Assembly (NCBI GenBank): GCA_900074745.1
Contig: LT598463.1
Location: 842,996 to 906,995, forward strand
From: Lachancea mirantina
Lineage: Eukaryota; Ascomycota; Saccharomycetes; Saccharomycetales; Saccharomycetaceae
Direction: 5' to 3'
Length of the DNA stretch: 64,000 nucleotides
The translations under genes were made by a program, and so were the position numbers. The notes under the pieces are model-generated. The model was given only the letters and a program-made list of their open reading frames with translations. It had not been told where the DNA came from and ran no database searches. Below, in pieces: positions 29,242 through 37,883 of this stretch (within the stretch, counting starts at the first letter, position 1; every line of letters starts with the position of its first letter).

Positions 29242-31641
29242 CTAGTCATTTTCGATGCTTTCTGAATTACTTTTAGTTGCTTCATTAGTCGTCAAAGGAA
29301 TAGGTGGAACAGGTCGCCGTTTATTCAACTCTTGAAGAGTCATTGGCGCCTCACGTGCAGGTCTGTCGATAGATTGCTCAAGCCTTGCTTCGCCCTGTTT
29401 CATCACTTCATTACCACAGCTAGATATACCCAAGCCTTGAGGTTGGTCTATAGATTCCGTGAAAGTGCCTGACGTTTTTCTATTTTTTGTGTGAGATTGG
29501 AAGTTAGGGGAAGTCGGCCCCAGATTCACAGCATTATTTGCATAAGGATGAAATGAAGCTTCATTATTTGAAGAAGGAGGGGTTGAATTAGTTTTCGTCT
29601 TGTTTGCAAACATTTCTGCAGCGCTTGAGGAGCGTCTTTCAGCTGTCAATTCCCCTTTCTCCGGTTCCCTTCCCTTTTTCTTTAAGACCGTCCTCCTATT
29701 CGATATCATTTCCGGCAGTACCGGTTGAGATACACTTTCAATATTGCTCGTATCCGATTGCTCGGGACTTGATAAAGTGTCCTTGTACCATTTTCCGAAT
29801 TTTTTGATGCCGGCGTTCAGATATTTTTTAGAACTCACAGCGTCTTCCTTGATTATCTCACCTAGCTTAGTAGGAGCGTTACTATTTGATGCAGCTTGAT
29901 GTTCGGTAGAGTTCAAACTGTTTTCCCCATCGCTATGATCACCGCGCGGCTTTAACATTGATTTTAGAGTGTCCACCTTTTTCAAAGTTCTCTCCTTGAT
30001 AGTGGATTCTCCACTTTCTGTCTTTAGCAAGCGATCGTTCGATAATGATTCATGAGTAGCACTGGCTGCATCAGATGACTCTTGAGATTGGATGTCGTCA
30101 ACAAGGTCATATTTACTAGAAGAAGATTGGTTTTCCAAATCCTGCACTCCAAGCGAATTATTGGTTTCATAATTCAAGTCGCGCAGATTTTCCGGACTTT
30201 TCTTAGTATCGTTTCCGGCCTTGGAGTGTTTCCAAATTCCGCCTCTATAAAACTCGTCAGCGGTTTCATAGAAAGGAATATCGTCCATAAAAGGTAACAC
30301 CAAAGACTCCCGTATAGCTTCTCGAAATTTAGACTTAATCGCGTTCGTGACAACGTTGTACGAGATTTGTTTCGTGCTCAAGACCGGCTCCACGTCCAAA
30401 TCGAGTACAGGTTCGGTCTCGAAAGCGTACCATATTCGGTCAGATGGTGGCGGCTTTACGAGAACGACCACGGGGCCACTGATTCTTCTTACCGTTACGG
30501 AGAGTTGTACTCGCACTTCACGGGTTTTGAATCTAGAACTCAAGTTGATATTCGCCTTGGTAGAAACGATCAGTGACATACCTCCCTGATAAAGGATATT
30601 AAACCCGATTTTAAGCAACCCAGACGCAGCGATGTCCTTGAGATGTGGTTGCGTGATGAATGGCGCTGCATTGCCTACGTCGACGCTTTCGATTGTGAAA
30701 TCGTCGAGAAACCCGGGCTTGTTGATCTTGGCAAGTTTTTTCGCCAGTCGTACTCGCAAGAGGTTCGAAAGACTCTCAGTCTGCTGGAGGCCTATGAAAA
30801 GACGTCCAATAAGCGCATTAAGCCACTTGGCACCCAGTTGGGCTTCTGTAGAGTTCAAAGTCTGTATGAGCGCTAACATATCACGTGTGTTGATGTGTTC
30901 GGTCTGCGCCGAAACGTTTGGGTCTAGCAAGCAATTGATGCCGGATCTGGGTGCCGACACTTTGGAAGCACGTACAAGAGCGAAATACCAGTCCTCCTTC
31001 TCGACGTTATTAGGGATGTACAGGAAAAACTCGTCCAAATGAGACGCGACTCCGGATGTCCCATCGGGACGCCCGGTGTCGAAGGTCAAGTCGTTGTTCT
31101 CGTCCAGGTTTACTTTGGCAGCTTTAAAGATGGCAATGCATTTTTCCTTGGTGAACAAAGAACCCTCTGGGCTTTCGCGATGGGAATTGCGAGGCCACAA
31201 TGTCACGAACGTCTCTTTGAGTACGATAACGTGACACAGACCCGAATCGGTCGCTTCATCTTTGTACAGAAACAAGTTCCCATGCTTGATCACACCGTAG
31301 AAATTATGTCTTTTCTTGAGTTGATCGCGGGTCGGCAGATCTTCGTCAGGTTCTTGTAGTGCGGCGATTTCGGAGTGATGGTAGTGGTACTTTGTCGTCA
31401 TCGTGACAAGCCCCCTTTTTTGCACGTCAACACCCTGTTGTTCTTCGAAATCACCAGCTTTGAAATCCTCACGGATGTCGCGAACCATCAACTCGGCTTC
31501 ACGCAACCGAGCGCGTGCGCGCCCTTGCCCGCGCGGATCACGCTCGTTGGGTGCCACGCGGAACAATGCCCATGCTATGAGCGCGGGGAACGTGACGCCT
31601 CCCAGCAGATAGATGAACAGAAACAAAGAAACGCTGATCAT
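29242..31641 (-). CDS. NVJ2: SMP-domain lipid-transfer protein Nvj2
   Basis: 799 residues from ATG 31641 (MISVSLFLFIYLLGG); the frame extends eight codons upstream only with a TTG start. S. cerevisiae Nvj2 (YPR091C) is 770. An N-terminal membrane anchor (about residues 2-28) is followed by a PH-like region (roughly 90-230), a tubular lipid-binding SMP domain (about 255-455, including PPSDRIWYAFETEPVLDLDVEPVLS) and a long disordered Ser-rich tail ending in a Pro-rich RRPVPPIPL. Nvj2 sits at ER-vacuole and, under stress, ER-Golgi contacts where it promotes ceramide movement. Convergent with MEC1; its promoter faces a transposon-rich gap. Confidence 0.93.
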   Translation of the reverse strand: MISVSLFLFIYLLGGVTFPALIAWALFRVAPNERDPRGQGRARARLREAELMVRDIREDFKAGDFEEQQGVDVQKRGLVTMTTKYHYHHSEIAALQEPDEDLPTRDQLKKRHNFYGVIKHGNLFLYKDEATDSGLCHVIVLKETFVTLWPRNSHRESPEGSLFTKEKCIAIFKAAKVNLDENNDLTFDTGRPDGTSGVASHLDEFFLYIPNNVEKEDWYFALVRASKVSAPRSGINCLLDPNVSAQTEHINTRDMLALIQTLNSTEAQLGAKWLNALIGRLFIGLQQTESLSNLLRVRLAKKLAKINKPGFLDDFTIESVDVGNAAPFITQPHLKDIAASGLLKIGFNILYQGGMSLIVSTKANINLSSRFKTREVRVQLSVTVRRISGPVVVLVKPPPSDRIWYAFETEPVLDLDVEPVLSTKQISYNVVTNAIKSKFREAIRESLVLPFMDDIPFYETADEFYRGGIWKHSKAGNDTKKSPENLRDLNYETNNSLGVQDLENQSSSSKYDLVDDIQSQESSDAASATHESLSNDRLLKTESGESTIKERTLKKVDTLKSMLKPRGDHSDGENSLNSTEHQAASNSNAPTKLGEIIKEDAVSSKKYLNAGIKKFGKWYKDTLSSPEQSDTSNIESVSQPVLPEMISNRRTVLKKKGREPEKGELTAERRSSSAAEMFANKTKTNSTPPSSNNEASFHPYANNAVNLGPTSPNFQSHTKNRKTSGTFTESIDQPQGLGISSCGNEVMKQGEARLEQSIDRPAREAPMTLQELNKRRPVPPIPLTTNEATKSNSESIEND

Positions 31642-32059
31642 GCCTCTAGCCAATCTGCTTGCCAATCCGCTTGAACAGTAATGTCTTTGAGTAGGGATGC
31701 CTCATTTGTAGATGTGACGTTGGAGCCCGGGAACCGTCACAAGTGATGAACAATAAATTTAGATCTTGTTAACTGGCATAGTCGAATCCGGCACCTGATT
31801 AATATTCACAATATCGCGTACGCATTGCCATGGTCTAACACCGATCAACCTGACGTGTGACTTATAGCTCATATTCAGTTCCAGCCGAGCGAGCTGAAAG
31901 TTTCGCCGCCATCTACGTGTACCGTCAGTGCAGGCTCTAGCACTCGAAAAAATTAAATTGCACGCTACTCACTGTCGAAGCTGTCAGCCTTCGGTTCCAG
32001 AAATTCTTCCCAGACTACAACGTATTGCATTAGACACTTTCAATGGCTTGGCTGTCCAA

Positions 32060-32790
32060 TGCTAGAAGGCGTTTATTGAGGATGATATCGTCGAGCTGGA
32101 TTATTGGTTCGCAAGATCACGTGACTATGGTGACAGATTACAGAAAGAGCGAAGCGCAAGTTATTCAGCGATGGTAATCATACTGGAATCCGACGCTCAG
32201 TTGGATAATGTGTGACGCGTGGTGGGAGTGATATTACAAGCAGTGTATAGAAGGGGGCGATTTGACAGGTTGTGATGTGGTTATTGTTGGAAGGAGCTGG
32301 CGAGAAGATGATATCGTCCAATTGCATCATCACGTGATCGGTATGACAGAATAAATTGGAAGAATTAACGGACGGTTCTTGATCAAGATGAGGTCATAGG
32401 AGCCAAGTGATTCTCGTGATGGTCATGATGGCATCACATTTCGTCACCACTGTAAGAGTGACATAATAGGTGTCGTAATAATGACTCACCGTGACTGTGA
32501 ATATTAGAGACAGGAACGGATTCCAAAATTGGAACGATGTTACAGAAATTGTATAAAAGGAACTGATATGAACAGGATTGTAAGTGGTCGTGGTTGTAAG
32601 ATAGCCACAGAGAGATATAAGTACTCAATTCCTAATCCGCTTTATTATTTAGATCAATTATGAACGAATTGAATGAACAATTTAGAAACCTATCAACCTC
32701 CGACAAGGAAAAACCTCGACAATGATAAACCTCAACAGTTATATCCTCAACATCAGCAGGGACTGATATAAATACTCAGATCTGGATCTA
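32060..32790 (+). mobile_element. Old solo LTR (copy A), Ty1/copia type, split by copy B
   Basis: Starts TGCTAGAAGG and aligns along its length with copy B: GATGATATCGT followed by ATCACGTGA, then a GTATAGAAGG box near 32251. Copy B is inserted at 32280-32742, after which copy A seems to resume (GATATAAATACTCAGATC near 32764). The right end merges with copy C. The most diverged of the group, so an old insertion. Noncoding. Strand is given by the direction of its TATA-like box. Confidence 0.65.
32285..32737 (+). mobile_element. Solo LTR (copy B), Ty1/copia type, with 5-bp target duplication
   Basis: A 453-bp element beginning TGTTGGAAGG and ending CCTCAACA, flanked on both sides by GTTAT (32280-32284 and 32738-32742). 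This is the signature of an LTR-retrotransposon insertion reduced to one LTR by recombination. TGTTGGAA is also how Ty1/Ty2 LTRs start. Inside are a TCACGTGA site (near 32331) and TATAAAA (32552-32558), the expected promoter parts. Internal element genes are absent. The perfect duplication makes it the youngest of the four copies; it lies inside copy A. Confidence 0.85.
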
Positions 32791-32981
32791 TGTAAGAGCT
32801 AGAAATAGATAGCGAGAGGGGATGTGGTTCAATTGGTGTATCACGTGATCATGATCGCAGATACTAAACAGACGGCTCATGTTAGACTTAGCAGGAAGCA
32901 TGGAAACCGGATGGCTCCGGTGATGGCCATGATGTTTTCATACCGCGTCCTCACATCGAGAGTGATCTAACGTGTGATTAA
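32791..32981 (+). mobile_element. Partial solo LTR (copy C), Ty1/copia type
   Basis: Left part of a related LTR, recognised by its alignment with copy B across the TCACGTGA site (near 32843), a GACGG box, a GTGATGGCCATGATG block and GAGAGTGATCTAACGTGT. It is interrupted at its right by copy D. Diverged, with no target duplication identified. Confidence 0.6.
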
Positions 32982-33370
32982 TGTTGGAAGCAGCTGGCGA
33001 AAAGGTGATATCGTTCAATTGCATCCTCACGTGATCGATATGACAGAAAAAATTAGAGAAATGGACAGACGGTCAATGGACAAGAGGAAGTCTTAGGAAC
33101 CAAACGATTCTGGCCGTGGTCGTGGTGTCGTCACGCCCCGTCAATCTCGGAGAAAGTAACGGATTCCGAGGTTGGATTTCTGTTACTGGAATCGTATAAA
33201 GGGAGACGCTATGGCCGGGATCACAACGGTCGTCGCAAGCTAATTACTGAGATATACGCACTCATGTCGCTACAGCACGACCCCGTCTTAGCCCGTCGCT
33301 AAATCGCTCAGAAGCACTCGGGGCTCTTGGTCCATACGTTCCATACGGTCCACCGCGCATCGTCAGAGTC
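32982..33370 (+). mobile_element. Solo LTR (copy D), Ty1/copia type; right end approximate
   Basis: Begins TGTTGGAAGC and follows copy B closely through GATATCGTTCAATTGCATC, TCACGTGAT (near 33028), GGACAGACGGTC and a TATAAAG box near 33196. The 3' third is harder to align, so the right boundary is uncertain; an ATTAA left flank has a possible counterpart near 33371. Intermediate in age between copy B and copies A and C. Confidence 0.65.
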
Positions 33371-33460
33371 ATTAAATCAGTTTTTTCAAAGTGTGTTCAT
33401 TGGCACAGTAACTAAACTGGCCTTAGACAGTGTGAATATAAGAAAATCATCACAGATGCG

Positions 33461-34122
33461 GGCGTATACGCCGGACAAGACAATTACAAAACAAGCAGTG
33501 CGCAAAAAGCGCACTGCGAGCGCGCATCGACTGATGCGCGCTGCTACATCTTCCACGTAGTCTGGCGCGTCCCACTAATCAGCTATCTGGCGACCACTCA
33601 TCAATTCTCGCGTAGCCCGCGCTCCTAAAATTTTGTACACAGAAACGCGTTTGGAATAGCTGCGCAATACTAGGTATGTCCGCCCGGTCGAGCAAGTCAT
33701 CACTTAGAACGGGACGCGCAAGCGTACGTACACCCAGACACACAGCTTTCTTCAACCTGGCTCATACAAGGCTGAAACTTAACGATAGAACCGGTTGTCG
33801 ACATGCAGTGAAAACCCACTATTCAGTCGGAACAATTGGTATACTTTGAAGTATAATCACAGCCAGGACAACCGTATGGGTAATCACCCAGACCCACTGG
33901 TCTGGGCCTTGAAGAAAGCGGTATCAGCGGCGGGTGGCGCATAGTGGGCTCTAGTTAGTACCTGAAAAATTTTAGGCGGACCTTATATAGTGGGCCTCCT
34001 GCGCGGGCTCCAAACGGAGCCCTAAGGCGAAGAAACGGCCATGGAGGATGCGGCCGTGGTGTATGGGTGGGAGGGACGGCAAGTTCGTTCAGAGTGACGC
34101 TCGGTTTTCAAGGCCGTTTCTT
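33461..34122. repeat. Cluster of perfect short-loop inverted repeats
   Basis: Within 660 bp I count seven perfect inverted repeats. Palindrome GGCGTATACGCC (33461-33472); 9-bp stem with AAAAA loop (33495-33517); 10-bp stem with GACT loop (33519-33542), adjoining it; 7-bp stem with TG loop (33840-33855); 8-bp stem with CACT loop (33887-33906); 7-bp stem with AAAC loop (34005-34022); and 11-bp arms AAGAAACGGCC/GGCCGTTTCTT (34030-34040, 34112-34122). No coding frame explains them. They could be a structured RNA, transcription-factor palindromes or terminators. Confidence 0.7.
33984..33989 (+). promoter_or_regulatory. TATATA box upstream of the GC-rich ORF
   Basis: TATATA in an otherwise GC-rich stretch, about 308 bp before the ATG at 34297. 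It is the only clear TATA-like element in the gap, so a transcript starting near 34030-34080 would carry a long leader with the GGCCGTTTC inverted repeat. Confidence 0.45.
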
Positions 34123-34296
34123 TTTCGTCTGCATGCACGTGCGTGCCTTGGGCAGCGTTTCTTTTTGGCGCGTCCATCCGCCTTCGTCAACCACTTATTA
34201 GGGCACCGTCGAACTCATCGCTGCCGGTTTCGGGCCCCGAGCCCAAACACCTGTGGCGGGTGATCGGAGCGCTAGAAGACACATTACAGTACTGGA

Positions 34297-34998
34297 ATGA
34301 CCGAGAAGACAAGTTTCAAGGTCGCCAACAGCGAGATCGCGACCCGCGCGATCGAGCCTCTTTCGCGGACATCGCGCTGTGCGTGGGAGGACGGCAGCGT
34401 CGACGGCAGCGTCGACGACGGCGTCGACGACGACGTCGAGTTCACGTTTCCGTCGCATCCCAAGCGATTCCACCACGGTCTGCAGCGCGAGTCGTTGGCC
34501 CCCAGCATCGCCGATGGCTCCGGCCTCGCTGCTGATCTCGCGGCAACCGACGACGACGTGGGCTCTTTGCTGGCACGTAACGACGATTTCTGGCGCGAAG
34601 TGGGCTCCTCGTGCGGCGAGGAGGACGCCGAGCCAGCGCCAGTGCCCGTGTTGACGCCGGCGCCAGCACCGGCGTCGGCGCCGGTGCTGGCACCGGTTGC
34701 GGAGCCCCGTCTCGACGATTTCATCCGCGACGCGGACCTAGACTCGCTCGCCTCGACGTGCGCGCTCGAGAGCGCACTCGAGTCCGTGTCGCCCCACTAC
34801 CGCGTGCGGAACGTGTGTTTGCGCGACGCCGACGGCAAACTCGCGCTGACCGGGTCCCAGACGCACGGCGTGCATAAGCCCGCGCAGAGCGCTGCTAAGC
34901 GGTCCCGCAAGCTGTTGCGGCGCGTGCTGCGCCGCAATAGCGGTGTCTGGGAAATGGTGTGTCCCAGCGTCGCGGTGGCCGAGTTCATGCTGCTGTGA
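34297..34998 (+). CDS. Unrecognised 233-residue, GC-rich open reading frame
   Basis: ATG-started frame with very high G+C, mostly at third positions, unlike the flanking genes. Visible parts: a polar N-terminus, an acidic run (DGSVDGSVDDGVDDDVE, about residues 32-48), a low-complexity Pro/Ala/Val linker (PAPVPVLTPAPAPASAP, about 114-130), and a basic C-terminal segment SAAKRSRKLLRRVLRRNSGVW (about 199-219) that looks like a nuclear signal or nucleic-acid contact. GC richness also opens long frames on the other strand, so the frame alone is weak proof. It lies just upstream of TWF1 on the same strand, the place of the uncharacterised gene YGR079W in S. cerevisiae; that is a positional guess only. 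No function is proposed. Confidence 0.55.
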   Translation: MTEKTSFKVANSEIATRAIEPLSRTSRCAWEDGSVDGSVDDGVDDDVEFTFPSHPKRFHHGLQRESLAPSIADGSGLAADLAATDDDVGSLLARNDDFWREVGSSCGEEDAEPAPVPVLTPAPAPASAPVLAPVAEPRLDDFIRDADLDSLASTCALESALESVSPHYRVRNVCLRDADGKLALTGSQTHGVHKPAQSAAKRSRKLLRRVLRRNSGVWEMVCPSVAVAEFMLL

Positions 34999-35395
34999 TC
35001 GCGACGTTGCCACCACCTTCAGGATATTCTCTTTGTTTTATTGCTTCATTACGGCGGTTTCTCGGAGAAAACCGCCCGGAACGGCCAGGACACGGGGAGG
35101 AGACCATCACGACTAGCGTCCCACGTCTACTCCCATCTTATGCACCTATATATCGTGGCCATCTGGCCCGGCGTTTGTATAATCATTCCAGTATTCAGAC
35201 ATTCTCATACCGTTTAGTCCGACAGACGCCGTGGGCGATCCGATGACATTTTCGATAATATTGACGTGCGATCACGTGGACACCTCTTAATATCGCAGTG
35301 TACGGGATATCGAATTCAGATTCCACGTTAAGCAAATCAAAGCCCGTCTATGGCTAACTCCAGCCAGAAACCTAGAACACCATTAGCCAGTGCTT
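34999..35395. promoter_or_regulatory. Intergenic: TWF1 promoter
   Basis: 397 bp. Holds TCACGTG at 35272-35278, about 118 bp before the TWF1 ATG, and a TATATAT stretch near 35150. No frame of interest. Confidence 0.55.
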
Positions 35396-36409
35396 ATGTC
35401 GAATCAGTCGGGTATCACGGCTGACCAGGAGCTCCTGGACACAATTGGCGCTTTGACCACCGAAACCGCCGGTTCTGCGGTCGTTGTAGCGCAGATTTCC
35501 AGCGACAACACTTCCGTCAGGGTCGCAGCGACTCTACACAGTACCGACCAATTATCCACGTATCTGAGCAGCCACGCCGAACCCGCTTATATCTGGGTCC
35601 GCCGTGGCGCGGGAAAAGTCGCGTTTGTCTCGTACATGCCCGAAACGACACCCGTGCGTGCCAAAATGTTGTATGCGTCTACCAAAAACACGGTTTCCAG
35701 ACAAGTTGGGTCAAATCACATTTCCTTGACCCTCATGGCGTCCAGCGCAGACGAATTGGTCGCCGACTTGTCTGCGACGCCCGCTGCTGGCGCCACGGGC
35801 GACGCGGCGACGCACAACGCCGCGGGAACCAGTGTTTTGACCGAGTCCGAAAGGCAGAATCTCGAAATCTCGCGGCAGCAGAAAACAGAAGGTTCACGTG
35901 CGGCCCGTGCCCTGGTGTCGCAGAACAACGGCACAGCACACACGCTGAGTTTCAAGGTTGCGAGTGACAAATCCATTTCTGATCTTTTGCGCGAATTCAG
36001 TTTTGTTTCGTTCAAGATCGATATCGCCAAAGAACAAGTTGAGATTCTGGCTACCGCGCAAGTCTCCCAGCCAACACAGTTGCCAGATTATCTGGACAGC
36101 ACCCAGCCTTCTTACAACCTTTACCACAGCCAGGGCCGCAATTACTTCATATACAGCTGTCCATCGGGCAGCAAAGTCAAAGAACGCATGTTGTACGCTT
36201 CCAACAAGTCTGGATTTCTCAAGCATTTGAAGGAGGTTGACGGTGTGGATATGGCAAAGACTGTGGAGGTCGGAGACGCCGACGAATTGGAACTCTCGGA
36301 TTTCGGAACCGAATCAAACGCGGGCAACGCCGAAAACGTTAATTCAGCTGCGGGTCGGCTGAAATTCAACCGTCCCAAGCGTCCTGGCAGAAGAACCGGA
36401 GCCAACTGA
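35396..36409 (+). CDS. TWF1: Twinfilin Twf1
   Basis: 337 residues from ATG 35396 (MSNQSGITADQELLD, matching the yeast opening); two codons upstream in frame begin with GTG. S. cerevisiae Twf1 (YGR080W) is 332. Two ADF/cofilin-homology domains, about 5-140 and 175-310, each with the long-helix motif SKVKERMLYASNK / TPVRAKMLYASTK that contacts actin. The basic tail RLKFNRPKRPGRR fits the capping-protein/PIP2-binding end of twinfilins. Twf1 sequesters actin monomers, promotes filament-end depolymerisation and localises to cortical patches. Convergent with ASR1, 48 bp apart. Confidence 0.95.
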   Translation: MSNQSGITADQELLDTIGALTTETAGSAVVVAQISSDNTSVRVAATLHSTDQLSTYLSSHAEPAYIWVRRGAGKVAFVSYMPETTPVRAKMLYASTKNTVSRQVGSNHISLTLMASSADELVADLSATPAAGATGDAATHNAAGTSVLTESERQNLEISRQQKTEGSRAARALVSQNNGTAHTLSFKVASDKSISDLLREFSFVSFKIDIAKEQVEILATAQVSQPTQLPDYLDSTQPSYNLYHSQGRNYFIYSCPSGSKVKERMLYASNKSGFLKHLKEVDGVDMAKTVEVGDADELELSDFGTESNAGNAENVNSAAGRLKFNRPKRPGRRTGAN

Positions 36410-36457
36410 TGGAAATAAACATACGCCTGGCCCCGCAGCCTCATCAATTCATTATAT

Positions 36458-37354
36458 TTATGTGATCCTTTCTTTACGTAGTGCCTCGGATATCAGCGTC
36501 TCTGCTCTTAGGTCATAATCCACGAATCCGGGCTTGTAAGCGTAAAGCGACAGCTCGTAGAGCTGTCGCGAGACTGACTTGTTGATATCAGTATATTGGG
36601 ATCGTGTGATATCGAACCGGGAATCTTTGTAATATCTGTCCAGTGTTTTTCGGACATGCATCTGAATTTTTTGTTTTTCTTCCAAGATTTTGGCCCGACT
36701 TTGCTCATGCTGCAACCGATCCAGCAGTTTCCAGGTCTCTTCAATTTCGCTAGGTTCTTTAACGACAGCTGCATTTCGCACTCTTGAATTCGCAGAATTC
36801 TCAAGAACACGACCATTCCTCGATATACCTGCGTCGACCGCCGCAAAATCCTGATCAGAATGTTGAACTTGGTATTCTCGATTTCTGCGTCCCCATGGGC
36901 TTCCATTGTCGTCTACACGGTCCCAACAGGCTCTGCAGTAGAGGCGACGGGAACCATCAGCTGTTTCACGTGAGACCTCTGTTCCTGTTTGACGCCTTAT
37001 AAATCTCTGAAATCCATTCCGCGTACCACGACCACAGATGTCGCATTCCGTATACCCGTATCCTGGGTCCGATGAACTGGCTAAGGACGAGACGTCAAGG
37101 AAGTGTAAATCTGACAGGACGCTCGTGATTAGTAGATGTAGATTAAACGACTTTTTCAAATTTATCGTTAAATTGTGATCCATATCCTTGAGTATGTAGG
37201 ATTCTACCCGGCAAATTGGGCAATTTAGACTACCAGATGCGTTGTGCCATTTCCTTAAACAGTCAATGTGATATTCATGCCCACAGTGAGTCAACTGTCC
37301 AATTCCAGAATTCATTTCTTCGAGACATATGGGACAGACTGGAGAAGTGCCCAT
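36458..37354 (-). CDS. ASR1: RING-H2/PHD ubiquitin ligase Asr1
   Basis: 298 residues (S. cerevisiae Asr1 288). The N-terminal RING is complete: C7, C10, C24, H26, H29, C32, C45, C48. A second zinc-binding region begins CDICGRGTRNG near residue 102 and continues to the CRACWDRVDD segment, matching the PHD-like part of Asr1. In yeast Asr1 binds the Ser5/Ser2-phosphorylated C-terminal domain of RNA polymerase II and ubiquitinates polymerase subunits, including Rpb1; it was first named for alcohol-responsive nuclear shuttling. The tail is a helical, charged region. It shares a 153-bp divergent promoter with RDS3, the YPR093C-YPR094W arrangement. Confidence 0.9.
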   Translation of the reverse strand: MGTSPVCPICLEEMNSGIGQLTHCGHEYHIDCLRKWHNASGSLNCPICRVESYILKDMDHNLTINLKKSFNLHLLITSVLSDLHFLDVSSLASSSDPGYGYTECDICGRGTRNGFQRFIRRQTGTEVSRETADGSRRLYCRACWDRVDDNGSPWGRRNREYQVQHSDQDFAAVDAGISRNGRVLENSANSRVRNAAVVKEPSEIEETWKLLDRLQHEQSRAKILEEKQKIQMHVRKTLDRYYKDSRFDITRSQYTDINKSVSRQLYELSLYAYKPGFVDYDLRAETLISEALRKERIT

Positions 37355-37507
37355 GGTGTGTTTTGATTTGAGGTAAGCTTGGTGTGCTCACATGTAAAGG
37401 TGTTGAAGATCAAGGACTTTCGGGTATTAGGAATTATCATCTGTCATAACCAACACTGGAAAAAAAAAGAGATTCATAAGGTGTTAAACAAGAGACACAT
37501 ACACGCC

Positions 37508-37837
37508 ATGTCTCGGCATCAACTTGATCTTGTTATGTGCTTGAAACAGCCTGGAACCTTTATAGGCAAAGTATGCGATAGATGCGACGGGAGATGCCCT
37601 ACGTGCGACTCGTACGTCAGGCCTAAGTATAAAGTCAGGATTTGTCAAGAGTGTGCGTTTGGTGCAAATGCCAACCGTTGCGTTATATGTGGTCAATATG
37701 GTAATAATGATGCGCACTACTGCTGGGAATGCTGTCGATTAGAGAAGAATCGTGACGGTTGTCCCAAAATTGTGAATGTGGGAAGTAATAAATTGAATAA
37801 GCACTACGAAAGGAAACCAATGGATGCGGGATTCTAG
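37508..37837 (+). CDS. RDS3: Zinc-knot splicing factor Rds3
   Basis: 109 residues from ATG 37508 (MSRHQLDLVMCLKQPG), which matches the yeast start (107 residues). The frame runs upstream for 43 codons but those have no counterpart. Many paired cysteines (CDRCDGRCPTCDSYV, CQECAF, CVICGQYG, CWECCRL) form the three-zinc knot of the PHF5A/Rds3 family. Rds3 is a subunit of the SF3b part of U2 snRNP and sits by the branch-point pocket, so it serves splicing of introns such as the one in RTC6 here. Convergent with SYT1 (46 bp). Confidence 0.97.
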   Translation: MSRHQLDLVMCLKQPGTFIGKVCDRCDGRCPTCDSYVRPKYKVRICQECAFGANANRCVICGQYGNNDAHYCWECCRLEKNRDGCPKIVNVGSNKLNKHYERKPMDAGF

Positions 37838-37883
37838 GCAGATTGGGTTGGGTTCTGCGGTATCGGCTATATAGATGTTTGCG

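Noticed and set aside
33327-33560. 77-codon plus-strand frame crossing the paired hairpins
   Set aside because: Starts with TTG, runs from LTR sequence into the inverted repeats, and shows no protein character.
31642-34296. Search for a centromere (CDEI, AT-rich CDEII, CDEIII) in the longest gap
   Set aside because: CACGTG-type CDEI-like sites are present but no TTCCGAA-type CDEIII after an AT-rich core; the sites belong to the LTRs.
34284-34724. 146-codon minus-strand frame opposite the GC-rich ORF
   Set aside because: Mirror of a repetitive GC-rich sequence (Gly/Ala/Ser/Thr runs) with no ATG context advantage; the plus-strand frame is longer.
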